Assembly (NCBI GenBank): GCA_027068695.1
Contig: JAMOMG010000046.1
Coordinates: 1 to 17,048, forward strand
Direction: 5' to 3'
DNA from: Flavobacteriaceae bacterium
GTDB lineage: Bacteria > Bacteroidota > Bacteroidia > Flavobacteriales > Flavobacteriaceae
DNA length: 17,048 nt
Below the pieces are notes generated by a model that saw only the letters and a list, made by a program, of their open reading frames with translations, was not told the DNA's origin and made no database searches. Shown here piece by piece: positions 6,426 through 14,625 of this stretch; position 1 is the stretch's first letter; every line of letters starts with the position of its first letter. Both the position numbers and the translations under genes were made by a program.

Positions 6426-6459
6426 AAAACTCCTCTTAGAAAAATCTAAAAGGAGTTTT
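6426..6459 (-). terminator. Terminator after clpB
   Basis: AAAACTCCT (6426-6434) pairs with AGGAGTTTT (6451-6459). A further five base pairs lie inside after one mismatch, closing on an AAAA loop. On the minus strand a T-run follows. It lies 17 bases after the clpB stop and separates clpB from hsp20. Confidence 0.85.
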
Positions 6460-6475
6460 AATTTGTTTGAGTAAA

Positions 6476-9064
6476 TTACTTATTTCTAAATACTATTTTT
6501 CCATCAAAGCCATCAATTAAAATTGTGCTCGAAGCTGTTATTTTACCTGCTAAAATTTCTTTAGATAATTCATTTAAGATATCTCTTTGAATTACTCTTT
6601 TAACTGGCCTAGCTCCAAATTGAGGGTCAAATCCTTTTTCAATAAGTTCTTCAACAGCTTCATCAGTATAACTAAGATTAATGTCTTTTTTAAATAGTAT
6701 TTTAATTAAGTTATTTAATTGTAATTTAACAATTTCACCTATTTCTTCTTTATTTAAAGGTGTAAACATTATTATTTCATCTATCCTATTTAAAAACTCA
6801 GGTCTAATAGTTTGTTTTAATAAATCAACAACTTCTATTTTAGTTTCTTCAGTAATTAGTGCACGTTTGGACATATCTATATTTTCAAATTTCTCTTGAA
6901 TAATACTTGCACCCATATTAGAAGTCATAATTATAATGGTATTTTTAAAATCTGCTACTCTTCCTTTATTATCAGTTAACCTTCCTTCATCTAAAACTTG
7001 TAACAAAATATTAAATGTATCTGGATGTGCTTTCTCAATTTCATCAAGTAAAATAACAGAATATGGTTTTCTACGAACAGCTTCAGTAAGTTGTCCTCCT
7101 TCATCATATCCTACATATCCTGGGGGAGCACCAACCAACCTACTTACCGCATGACGTTCTTGATATTCACTCATGTCAATTCTTGTTAATGAGTTTTCAT
7201 CATCAAATAAATATTCAGCCAACGCTTTGGCAAGCTCAGTTTTTCCTACACCAGTAGTTCCTAAGAATAAAAATGTTCCAATAGGTCTTTTTTCATCTTG
7301 TAATCCTGCGCGTGAACGCCTAACAGCATCAGATACTGCTTGTATTGCTTCGTTTTGACCAACAACTCTTTCATGTAACTCTTCCTCAAGGTGTAATAGT
7401 TTTTCACGATCGCTTTGCAACATTTTACTCACAGGTATTCCTGTCCATTTTGCAACAACTTCAGCAATATCATCACGTGTAACTTCTTCTTTAATTAATG
7501 CTGAATCTTGATTTTCAATTAATTGTTGTTGTAGTTCATCTAATCGTTCTTGTTCTTGTTTTACTTTTCCATATCTAATCTCAGCTACTTTTCCATAATC
7601 ACCTTCGCGTTCAGCTCGTTCAGCTTCAAGTTTATAGTTTTCAATTGCTTCTTTAGAAGCCTGTATGTTTTCAATTACTTCTTTTTCGCTTTTCCATTTT
7701 GCATTAATTTCATTGCGTTCTTCTTTTAAATTAGCAACTTCTTTTTTTAGAAAAGCTAATTTTTTTTCGTCTTTTTCACGTTTAATTGCTTCAATTTCAA
7801 TTTCTAGCTGCATAATTTTTCTATCCAAGGCATCTAACTCTTCAGGCTTAGAATTTATTTCCATTCTAATTTTTGCGGCAGCTTCGTCCATTAAATCAAT
7901 TGCTTTATCAGGTAAAAACCTATTTGTAATATAGCGTTGTGAAAATTCTACAGCAGCAATTATGGCATCATCTTTAATTTGTACTTTGTGATGATTTTCA
8001 TATTTATCTTTGATACCTCTTAAGATTGAAATGGCACTTTCAGTATCAGGCTCGTTTACTTGAACCTTTTGAAAACGACGTTCTAAAGCTTTATCTTTTT
8101 CAAAATATTTTTGATATTCATCTAATGTAGTGGCTCCAATTGCTCTTAATTCTCCCCTTGCCAATGCTGGTTTTAAAATATTTGCTGCATCCATTGCTCC
8201 TTGTCCACCTCCAGCACCAACCAACGTGTGTATTTCGTCAATAAATAAAATAATTTCTCCATCGGCAGAAGTTACTTCTTTAATAACCGATTTTAAGCGT
8301 TCCTCAAATTCACCTTTGTATTTAGCACCTGCAATAAGAGCTCCCATATCTAAAGAATAAATTTGTTTATCTTTTAAATTTTCAGGAACATCACCTTTAA
8401 CAATTCTATGTGCTAACCCTTCAGCAATGGCAGTTTTACCAGTTCCTGGCTCACCAACCAACATTGGGTTATTTTTGGTTCTTCGTGATAAAATTTGTAA
8501 AATTCTTCTTATTTCTTCATCTCTACCAATTACGGGATCTAGTTTTCCTTCTTTGGCCAATTGATTTAAATTTCGTGCAAACTTATTTAATGAATTGTAA
8601 GTATCTTCAGCGCTTTGAGAAGTTACGTTGCTTCCTTTTCTCAATTCTTGAATGGCAGAAATTAAATCTTTTTCAGAAACTCCTTGATCTTTTAAAATTT
8701 GGGATGTAGTATCCTTGGTTTTTAGAATTGCCAATATTAAATGCTCAATAGATACATATTCATCTTTCATTTTTTTAGCTTCACTTTCTGCGATACTTAA
8801 CATTTTTGAAGCATTTCTAGAAAGCATAATGTCTCCTCCAGTTACTTTTGGATAACTTTCAATTGTTCTGTCAATTAAGCTTTTTAATAATTCTACATTT
8901 ACACCCAGTTTATTTAAGATAAAAGGAATTACATTTTCATCTACTTCAAAAATTCCTTTTAAAATATGTGAATTCTCTATTTGTTGTTGCTCATTACTTT
9001 GTGCAAGTTGTTGTGCTTGCTGAATGGCTTCTTGTGATTTTATGGTAAATTTATTTAAGTTCAT
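6476..9064 (-). CDS. clpB: ATP-dependent chaperone ClpB
   Basis: This is a full-length 862-residue ClpB. Domains in order: the N-terminal Clp repeat domain (1-145); the first AAA+ module with Walker A GEPGTGKT (204-211), Walker B LFIDE (273-277) and the ALERRFQ segment (326-332); the coiled-coil middle domain that marks ClpB and binds DnaK (about 405-525); and the second AAA+ module with Walker A GTTGVGKT (602-609), pore loop GYVGYDEGG (649-657) and Walker B ILLDE (671-675), then a C-terminal small domain. It forms a hexameric ring that pulls proteins out of aggregates with DnaK and Hsp20 in the cytoplasm. It is transcribed alone: a terminator follows, and the upstream gene is divergent. The element at 9127-9147 is its likely stress control site. 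Confidence 0.98.
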   Translation of the reverse strand: MNLNKFTIKSQEAIQQAQQLAQSNEQQQIENSHILKGIFEVDENVIPFILNKLGVNVELLKSLIDRTIESYPKVTGGDIMLSRNASKMLSIAESEAKKMKDEYVSIEHLILAILKTKDTTSQILKDQGVSEKDLISAIQELRKGSNVTSQSAEDTYNSLNKFARNLNQLAKEGKLDPVIGRDEEIRRILQILSRRTKNNPMLVGEPGTGKTAIAEGLAHRIVKGDVPENLKDKQIYSLDMGALIAGAKYKGEFEERLKSVIKEVTSADGEIILFIDEIHTLVGAGGGQGAMDAANILKPALARGELRAIGATTLDEYQKYFEKDKALERRFQKVQVNEPDTESAISILRGIKDKYENHHKVQIKDDAIIAAVEFSQRYITNRFLPDKAIDLMDEAAAKIRMEINSKPEELDALDRKIMQLEIEIEAIKREKDEKKLAFLKKEVANLKEERNEINAKWKSEKEVIENIQASKEAIENYKLEAERAEREGDYGKVAEIRYGKVKQEQERLDELQQQLIENQDSALIKEEVTRDDIAEVVAKWTGIPVSKMLQSDREKLLHLEEELHERVVGQNEAIQAVSDAVRRSRAGLQDEKRPIGTFLFLGTTGVGKTELAKALAEYLFDDENSLTRIDMSEYQERHAVSRLVGAPPGYVGYDEGGQLTEAVRRKPYSVILLDEIEKAHPDTFNILLQVLDEGRLTDNKGRVADFKNTIIIMTSNMGASIIQEKFENIDMSKRALITEETKIEVVDLLKQTIRPEFLNRIDEIIMFTPLNKEEIGEIVKLQLNNLIKILFKKDINLSYTDEAVEELIEKGFDPQFGARPVKRVIQRDILNELSKEILAGKITASSTILIDGFDGKIVFRNK

Positions 9065-9126
9065 AATTTTTAATTTTTTGTGTTTATATTTGACCCTTCA
9101 AAGAATATTCCAATTCATAAAGATAA

Positions 9127-9147
9127 ATTATTCTTGTCATTTTGTCT
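9127..9147 (-). promoter_or_regulatory. Candidate stress element upstream of clpB (and ytxJ)
   Basis: This 21-base stretch with the core TTGTCATTTTGTC (plus-strand reading) matches the hsp20 upstream element in 18 of 21 bases. It lies 62 bases before the clpB start and 80 bases before the divergent ytxJ start, so it could serve either gene. Confidence 0.45.
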
Positions 9148-9227
9148 CTTTTTTTACAAGTTTAACGACATATTGTCTTTGTTTAGAAGAGATTAAAAAG
9201 AGTTTTAAACTAAAAATAAATAATAAA

Positions 9228-9623
9228 ATGGGATTATTTAGTGATTTCCTTAAAGGAAGTGATGAAGTAGAAAAACCATCAAAAATTAGATGGATATATT
9301 TAACAGAAAAGGGGCATATAGAAGAAATTATTCTACAGTCAACTACAAAACCAGTTTTAATATTTAAACACAGTACCAGATGTGGTGTAAGTAGAATGGC
9401 TCTTAAAAATTTTGAAAGAGATTACGATATTGATAAAACTGATTTAGAATTGTATTTTTTGGATATTTTAAAATACAGAGAATTATCAAATGAAGTTTCA
9501 GAAAAGTTTGGAGTTCACCACCAATCTCCACAAGTTTTGCTTATAAAAAATAAATCTGTGATTTATCATGATTCTCACTATCAAATAAGTGTTGAAACAG
9601 TAAAAGAGGCTTTATTAAAATAA
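9228..9623 (+). CDS. ytxJ: Bacillithiol-system monothiol protein YtxJ
   Basis: This 131-residue thioredoxin-fold protein belongs to the YtxJ (bacilliredoxin-related) family. The active-site motif is HSTRCGVSRMA with a single cysteine, Cys52, and the conserved cis-proline is in HHQSPQVLLI (Pro101). Such proteins are thought to remove bacillithiol from mixed disulfides on proteins; many Bacteroidota make bacillithiol, but its synthesis genes are not in this window. The reading frame is open from 9024, but the ATG at 9228 was chosen. It gives the MGLFSDFLKG start usual for the family, and the upstream codons overlap clpB and its control region. It is divergent from clpB and converges on fahA with a 32-base gap. 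Confidence 0.88.
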   Translation: MGLFSDFLKGSDEVEKPSKIRWIYLTEKGHIEEIILQSTTKPVLIFKHSTRCGVSRMALKNFERDYDIDKTDLELYFLDILKYRELSNEVSEKFGVHHQSPQVLLIKNKSVIYHDSHYQISVETVKEALLK

Positions 9624-9655
9624 TTAAAATCTTTTATAAAAGTTAAGTTAAAAAA

Positions 9656-10942
9656 TTATTTTAAATTTCTTGGAGGTAAAATTTTACCAGAACATTTTCC
9701 AAAACCTATTTTAATATTATTATTTTCACAAGAACCTCGTAAAATAATAGTATCTCCATTATTGAAGAAAGTTCGTTGGGTACCATCTTTTAATTTTATA
9801 GGCTCTTTTCCTGCCCAAGTTAGTTCAAGCATAGATCCAAAACTGTTTTTTGTAGGACCTGAAATGGTACCACTACCAATCATATCACCTGTTCTAATAT
9901 TACACCCATTTATAGTATGATGAGCCAATTGCTGAGACATAGTCCAATATAAATACTTAAAATTAGATTTGCTCAATACATTTAAGTCGCCATTTTCAGT
10001 TTCTAAAATAGCCTCTAGTTTTATGTCGTAACTGCTATCCTTTCTTTCTTGCTGTAAATAGGGTAGTGGAGCTATATCTTGTTTTGGGCCTTCACATCTA
10101 AAAGGCTCCAAAGCATCCATTGTAACAATCCAAGGAGATATGGTTGAAGCAAAGTTTTTTCCTAGAAATGGGCCTAAAGGAACATATTCCCACTTTTGGA
10201 TATCACGCGCACTCCAATCATTAAATAAAACCATTCCAAAAATATATTCCCAAGCTTCATTAATGGGTATTGCTTCTCCTAAATTATTTGCAGCAGTGGT
10301 TATAAATGCTGTTTCAAGTTCCATATCTACCTTCGTTGAAGGACCAAAAACAGGAGTTGTTTCACCTATAGGTAACGTTTGTCCATAAGGTCTGTGAATA
10401 GGTGTTCCAGAAACAACAATAGATGAAGACCTCCCATGATATGCAACAGGCATGTGTAACCAATTCGGCATTAAGGCATTGTCTTTCCCCCTAAACATTA
10501 CGCCTACATTTGTTGCATGTTCTTTACTAGAGTAAAAATCTGTATAATCACCAACATCAATAGGTAGTAACATTTCAATATCATTCATGTCAAAAATGAT
10601 GATATCTCTATGTTCTTTGTTATCTCTCAGATTTGAATTTTCAGCATCAAAAACATCAGCAATTCTATTACGCACCAATCTCCATGTTTTTCTTCCATCT
10701 GCAATAAAATCATTTAAAGAATCTTGCATAAACATATCATCGGTAAGTGGTATGCCATCAAAATAACCTAATTGGTGAAAAGCACCTAAATCTATGGCAT
10801 ATTCACCAATTCTGGTGCCTATAGTTATAATATCCTCTTTGGTAATAAAAACCCCAAAAGGTATATTTTGGATAGGGAAATCACTCCCCTTGGTAACATT
10901 TAACCATGATTTTCTGTCTGGATTATTGGCTGTTATTTGCAT
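9656..10942 (-). CDS. fahA: Fumarylacetoacetase
   Basis: This 428-residue enzyme is the full length for fumarylacetoacetate hydrolase. It splits fumarylacetoacetate to fumarate and acetoacetate, the last step of tyrosine and phenylalanine breakdown. The small N-terminal domain (about 1-120) is followed by the catalytic domain. The metal ligands and catalytic residues known from the mouse enzyme are all in register: Asp135 and His142 in DYTDFYSSKEHATNVG, Glu208 and Glu210 in MELE, Asp242 in NDWSARD, and Lys262 in LGKNF. An in-frame ATG seven codons upstream (10963) exists, but the protein family starts at MQITANNPDRKSWL. No other tyrosine-pathway gene is nearby. It has its own promoter, divergent from glyA. 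Confidence 0.96.
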   Translation of the reverse strand: MQITANNPDRKSWLNVTKGSDFPIQNIPFGVFITKEDIITIGTRIGEYAIDLGAFHQLGYFDGIPLTDDMFMQDSLNDFIADGRKTWRLVRNRIADVFDAENSNLRDNKEHRDIIIFDMNDIEMLLPIDVGDYTDFYSSKEHATNVGVMFRGKDNALMPNWLHMPVAYHGRSSSIVVSGTPIHRPYGQTLPIGETTPVFGPSTKVDMELETAFITTAANNLGEAIPINEAWEYIFGMVLFNDWSARDIQKWEYVPLGPFLGKNFASTISPWIVTMDALEPFRCEGPKQDIAPLPYLQQERKDSSYDIKLEAILETENGDLNVLSKSNFKYLYWTMSQQLAHHTINGCNIRTGDMIGSGTISGPTKNSFGSMLELTWAGKEPIKLKDGTQRTFFNNGDTIILRGSCENNNIKIGFGKCSGKILPPRNLK

Positions 10943-10980
10943 ATGAACAAATTTTATTTTCAATTATTAAATATTCTTAT

Positions 10981-10988
10981 CAAATATA
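10981..10988 (-). promoter_or_regulatory. -7 promoter element for fahA
   Basis: The minus strand reads TATATTTG, an exact TAnnTTTG. Transcription would start near 10974, about 32 bases before the chosen fahA start. The -33 region is weak. Confidence 0.5.
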
Positions 10989-10996
10989 TAAGATTC

Positions 10997-11028
10997 TTGT
11001 TAATTGCGAAATGAAATTGCTATTTTTG
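10997..11028 (+). promoter_or_regulatory. glyA promoter
   Basis: TTG at 10997-10999 is followed after 21 bases by TATTTTTG (11021-11028), an exact -7 element. Transcription would start near 11035. This lies downstream of the TTG codon at 11004 that would extend glyA, so it decides for the ATG at 11061. Confidence 0.6.
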
Positions 11029-11060
11029 CGAATAATTTAACTTTTAAAATTTTATACGTA

Positions 11061-12335
11061 ATGCAACGTGACCAAGTAATATTTGATTTAATAGAGCAAG
11101 AAAGAGATAGACAAACGAATGGGTTAGAATTAATTGCTTCAGAAAACTTTGTAAGTAATCAAGTTATGGAAGCTGCTGGCTCTATTTTAACTAACAAATA
11201 TGCAGAAGGATATCCTAATAAACGTTATTATGGAGGTTGTGAAGTTGTTGATATTATTGAACAAATTGCCATTGACAGAGCAAAAGAGCTTTTTGGAGCT
11301 GAATATGTCAATGTACAACCACATTCTGGTTCACAAGCAAATGCAGCAGTTTACCAAGCAGTTTTAAATCCAGGTGATAAGATTTTAGGTTTTGATTTGT
11401 CTCATGGAGGGCATTTAACGCATGGCTCGCCAGTTAATTTTTCAGGTAAATTATATAAAACGTCATTTTATGGAGTTGAGAAAGAAACGGGGATATTAAA
11501 TTACGATAAAATTCAAGAAACTGCTGAAAGAGAAAAACCTAATTTAATAATTGCTGGTGCTTCAGCATATTCAAGAGACATAGATTTTCAACGTTTTAGA
11601 AAAATAGCTGACTCAGTAGGAGCTTTATTATTAGCTGATATATCTCATCCGGCAGGTTTAATAGCAAAAGGTATTTTAAATGACCCTATTCCTCATTGTC
11701 ATTTCGTAACAACTACAACTCATAAAACATTGCGAGGCCCTCGAGGTGGAATGATAATGATTGGGACAGACTTTGACAATCCTTTTGGTTTGAAATTGAA
11801 GAATGGAAAGTTAAAAAAAATGTCTACCTTAATTAATTCAGCTGTTTTTCCAGGGAATCAAGGAGGACCATTAGAGCATATAATTGCAGCAAAAGCTATT
11901 GCTTTTGGAGAGGCGTTGACAGACGAGTTTTTATATTATCAAATTCAGGTAAAGAAAAATGCAGCTGCGATGGCAGAAGCTCTTGTAAAAAAAGGATATA
12001 ATATTATTTCTGGTGGAACAGATAACCATATGATGTTAATTGATTTACGAAATAAAAATATTAGTGGAAAAGATGCTGAAAATGCATTGGTTAAGGCTGA
12101 TATTACCGTAAATAAAAATATGGTTCCGTTTGATGACAAGTCCCCTTTTGTTACTTCAGGAATTAGAATAGGATCGGCAGCAGTGACAACTCGAGGTTTA
12201 AAAGAAGAAGATATGAAAGTTGTAGTTGATTTAATTGATGAAGTAATTCTTAATTTTGAAGATGCAAAGATTATTGAAGAAGTTGCTAATAAAGTTAATA
12301 AACTAATGGTAAATAAGCCATTATTTAAAAAATAG
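11061..12335 (+). CDS. glyA: Serine hydroxymethyltransferase
   Basis: This 424-residue pyridoxal phosphate enzyme interconverts serine plus tetrahydrofolate with glycine plus 5,10-methylene-tetrahydrofolate, the main source of one-carbon units. The signature pieces are [38 protein letters not shown], the [12 protein letters not shown] stretch with the Asp that pairs with the cofactor, and [11 protein letters not shown] with the cofactor lysine at Lys222. The frame extends upstream to a TTG at 11004, but the ATG at 11061 matches the family start ([18 protein letters not shown]) and lies after the promoter. It is a single-gene unit with a strong terminator. Confidence 0.98.
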   Translation: MQRDQVIFDLIEQERDRQTNGLELIASENFVSNQVMEAAGSILTNKYAEGYPNKRYYGGCEVVDIIEQIAIDRAKELFGAEYVNVQPHSGSQANAAVYQAVLNPGDKILGFDLSHGGHLTHGSPVNFSGKLYKTSFYGVEKETGILNYDKIQETAEREKPNLIIAGASAYSRDIDFQRFRKIADSVGALLLADISHPAGLIAKGILNDPIPHCHFVTTTTHKTLRGPRGGMIMIGTDFDNPFGLKLKNGKLKKMSTLINSAVFPGNQGGPLEHIIAAKAIAFGEALTDEFLYYQIQVKKNAAAMAEALVKKGYNIISGGTDNHMMLIDLRNKNISGKDAENALVKADITVNKNMVPFDDKSPFVTSGIRIGSAAVTTRGLKEEDMKVVVDLIDEVILNFEDAKIIEEVANKVNKLMVNKPLFKK

Positions 12336-12363
12336 GAAACCTTCTTGTTATTTTAGAACTATT

Positions 12364-12390
12364 AAAAATCCTGCTTTTTGCAGGATTTTT
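12364..12390 (+). terminator. glyA terminator
   Basis: AAAAATCCTGC (12364-12374) pairs perfectly with GCAGGATTTTT (12380-12390) around a TTTTT loop, 28 bases after the glyA stop. Confidence 0.9.
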
Positions 12391-12484
12391 AAGTTAAACC
12401 TTACTTTAAAACACTATCAATATTACTGATACTTAAATTAAATATATCAATTGTATTTATAGTTTTTCAACTTTAGTTATGGGC

Positions 12485-12492
12485 TACCTTTG
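12485..12492 (+). promoter_or_regulatory. -7 promoter element for the peroxiredoxin gene
   Basis: TACCTTTG is an exact TAnnTTTG. Transcription would start near 12499, about 24 bases before the ATG at 12523. The only -33 candidate is a T-rich stretch at 12463-12467. Confidence 0.55.
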
Positions 12493-12522
12493 TTATAGAA
12501 ATAATTTTTAAAACATATAAAT

Positions 12523-13233
12523 ATGGAAACACAACAAGAATTTACGTCAATGCCAAGAATAGGAGATAAAGCACCAGAATTTAAGGCAGTAACTACACAA
12601 GGAGAAATAAATTTTCCTAGTGATTATAATGGAGGTTGGTCAATATTATTTAGCCATCCTGCAGATTTTACACCTGTTTGTACTTCAGAATTTATCACAT
12701 TTGCATCTTTAGAAGATAAATTTAAAGAAGCTAATTGTAGTTTAATAGGTTTGTCAATTGATGGTTTATACAGTCATATTGCTTGGTTACGATCAATTAA
12801 AGATAAAATAGAGTATAAAGGAATGAAAAATATAGATGTTAAATTTCCTTTAATTGAAGATATTACTATGGAAATTGCCAAAAAATATGGGATGCTTCAA
12901 CCTAATGAAGATTCAACTAAAGCTGTGAGAGCTGTATTTTTTGTAGATCCAAAAGGAATTATAAGAACTATTATTTATTACCCTTTAAGTTTAGGTAGAA
13001 ATTTTGATGAATTATACAGGGTATTAATTGCACTACAAACAGCTGATGCTTTTGATGTTGCAACACCAGCAGATTGGAGACCAGGAGACGATGTAATTAT
13101 TGGCCCTGCAGGTTCTTGCGGTACTGCAAAAGACAGAATGGATGGTAAAGAAGATATGGATTGTAAAGATTGGTATTTCTGTACTAAAAAAATTAGTAAA
13201 GAAGAGATTTTAGATAAGATTCTTAAAAAGTAA
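12523..13233 (+). CDS. Peroxiredoxin of the Prx6 type with C-terminal cysteines
   Basis: This 236-residue peroxiredoxin reduces hydrogen peroxide and organic peroxides in the cytoplasm. The active site is HPADFTPVCTSEF, with Cys53 as the peroxidatic cysteine and Thr50 three residues before it. The C-terminal arm, with the DWRPGDDVIIGP pattern of the Prx6 subfamily, holds Cys199, Cys214 and Cys220. The six-residue spacing of Cys214 and Cys220 resembles the archaeal thiol peroxidase of Aeropyrum, where such cysteines form the resolving disulfide. It is therefore probably not a one-cysteine enzyme. It is a single-gene unit with its own promoter, and it ends at a strong bidirectional terminator. 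An earlier gene-level regulator such as OxyR or PerR cannot be identified from the upstream bases. Confidence 0.93.
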   Translation: METQQEFTSMPRIGDKAPEFKAVTTQGEINFPSDYNGGWSILFSHPADFTPVCTSEFITFASLEDKFKEANCSLIGLSIDGLYSHIAWLRSIKDKIEYKGMKNIDVKFPLIEDITMEIAKKYGMLQPNEDSTKAVRAVFFVDPKGIIRTIIYYPLSLGRNFDELYRVLIALQTADAFDVATPADWRPGDDVIIGPAGSCGTAKDRMDGKEDMDCKDWYFCTKKISKEEILDKILKK

Positions 13234-13252
13234 TTAAAAAAAAATTAAAAAT

Positions 13253-13291
13253 AAAACAGCCTTTCTAAAATTTATCTAGAAAGGCTGTTTT
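13253..13291. terminator. Bidirectional terminator between the peroxiredoxin gene and rmuC
   Basis: AAAACAGCCTTTCTA (13253-13267) pairs perfectly over 15 bases with its complement at 13277-13291 around a nine-base loop. T-runs follow in both directions, serving two converging genes. Confidence 0.92.
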
Positions 13292-13305
13292 TTGATTATA
13301 ATACT

Positions 13306-14622
13306 TTATTCATTTGCCCTATCTAAAATATTTTGTGGTAATGATTTTTTTGTTTTAGCCCCTAATTTCTTAAGGTTTTCAACCTTTTTAACCATGTTAC
13401 CCCTTCCAGACGAAAGTTTATTCATAGCATTCTGATAGCTTTCTTGTGATAAATTTAGTGCTTTTCCTATTTTTATCAAATCTTGAACAAAACCTTCGAA
13501 TTTATCATAGAGCAAACCACTTTCTTTAGCTATTTCCAATACATTTCTTTTTTGATCTTCCTGTTTCCAAATTGAAGCTACAGTACTTAAAGTGGCTAAC
13601 AGGGTTGAAGTAGAGACCAATACAACGTTTTTATCTAAAGCTTCTAAATATATTTTGCGCTCTTCATTCAAAGCAATTAGTAAAGCAGGTTCTATAGGAA
13701 TAAACATTAAAACGTAATCTGGAGTATTTATACCATACAAATCGGTGTAATTTTTTTCCCCTAACTCTTTAAAATGTTTACGAATACTTATTAAATGGTT
13801 TTTTAAAGCTATTTTTTGAGTAGCTTCATTTTCGGCATTAAAATAATTTTCATACGCTGTTAGTGAAACTTTTGAATCAATAATTAGTTGTTTATTATCG
13901 GGTAAATTAATAATAAAATCGGGTTTTTTTAATAAATCATTTTCATCTCTGAAGCCTCCCTGAGTTGTATAGTGAAGCCCTTTGGCTAACCCTGCCTTTT
14001 CAAGTAATACTTCCAATTGTATTTCACCCCAATCACCTTGGGTTTTAGATTCACCTTTTAAGGCATTTGTTAAATTAATGGCATCTTGGCTCATTTGCTG
14101 ATTTAATGATTCAAGAGATTTTATTTTTTCAATAAGGGCTGAATTTCGCTGTATATCCTCCTTGTTTGTGTCTTCTACCTTCTTTTCAAAACTTTGAATT
14201 TTTTCTTGAAGAGGATTCAATATCGTTTCTAAATTTTCTTTATTCTTCAATGTGAATTTAGCAGATTTTTCTTCTAAAATTCTATTTGCTAATATTTCAA
14301 AATCTTTACTAAATTTTTCTTGAAGTTTTCCTATTTCAGACTTATTTTCTTCTAATTTTTTTTCTAAATATTTTAACTCAGAAATTTTATTTGCGAGTTC
14401 TAAATCTAATGCGTGTTTTTCATTTCTTAAAAGTTGAATATCTTCATTTAACTTACTAATTGTAATGGTAGTAGAATCTTTTTCTTCAAGTAATAGTTTA
14501 TTTCTAGTTTCTAATGCTGAAATTACTTTACTGTAAGAACTTTTAGCAAGTAATTTGCTTATGAAAAATCCTATTAGTAAGCCTGAAATTAAAATAATAA
14601 TGCCAATAATATACGGTTCCAT
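13306..14622 (-). CDS. rmuC: RmuC family DNA recombination protein
   Basis: This 438-residue protein has an N-terminal membrane helix (residues 5-21), a long coiled coil (about 30-185) and the RmuC nuclease-like domain (about 190-400). That domain is recognised by GDWGEIQLEVLLEKAGL (GDWGE at 196-200), KPDFIINLPDNKQLIIDSKVSL with the acidic and lysine residues of a restriction-endonuclease-type core, and MFIPIEPAL. RmuC limits inversion at short inverted repeats in E. coli and is presumed to be a membrane-attached nuclease; direct activity is not shown by the sequence. It starts three bases after the DsrE-type gene and is its operon partner. Confidence 0.94.
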   Translation of the reverse strand: MEPYIIGIIILISGLLIGFFISKLLAKSSYSKVISALETRNKLLLEEKDSTTITISKLNEDIQLLRNEKHALDLELANKISELKYLEKKLEENKSEIGKLQEKFSKDFEILANRILEEKSAKFTLKNKENLETILNPLQEKIQSFEKKVEDTNKEDIQRNSALIEKIKSLESLNQQMSQDAINLTNALKGESKTQGDWGEIQLEVLLEKAGLAKGLHYTTQGGFRDENDLLKKPDFIINLPDNKQLIIDSKVSLTAYENYFNAENEATQKIALKNHLISIRKHFKELGEKNYTDLYGINTPDYVLMFIPIEPALLIALNEERKIYLEALDKNVVLVSTSTLLATLSTVASIWKQEDQKRNVLEIAKESGLLYDKFEGFVQDLIKIGKALNLSQESYQNAMNKLSSGRGNMVKKVENLKKLGAKTKKSLPQNILDRANE

Positions 14623-14625
14623 AGC

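Noticed and set aside
8410..8709. A 99-codon open frame on the plus strand within clpB
   Set aside because: It is antisense to the conserved first AAA+ module of ClpB, has no family resemblance or promoter, and is a by-product of the clpB codons. The other plus-strand frames inside clpB, hsp20, fahA and the transketolase gene were dropped for the same reason.
9061..9115. A standard -33/-7 promoter for clpB
   Set aside because: The best candidate (ATTCTTTG at the equivalent minus-strand position) has two mismatches and no matching -33, so no promoter was called.
9024..9227. Upstream extension of ytxJ
   Set aside because: It would overlap clpB and the clpB control region, and the family starts at MGLFSDF.
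9631..9642. CTTTTATAAAAG palindrome between ytxJ and fahA as a terminator
   Set aside because: The stem is short, made almost wholly of A-T pairs, and has no loop, so it would be too weak to rely on.
11004..11060. TTG-initiated extension of glyA
   Set aside because: It lies over the -7 promoter element and adds residues not seen in the family.
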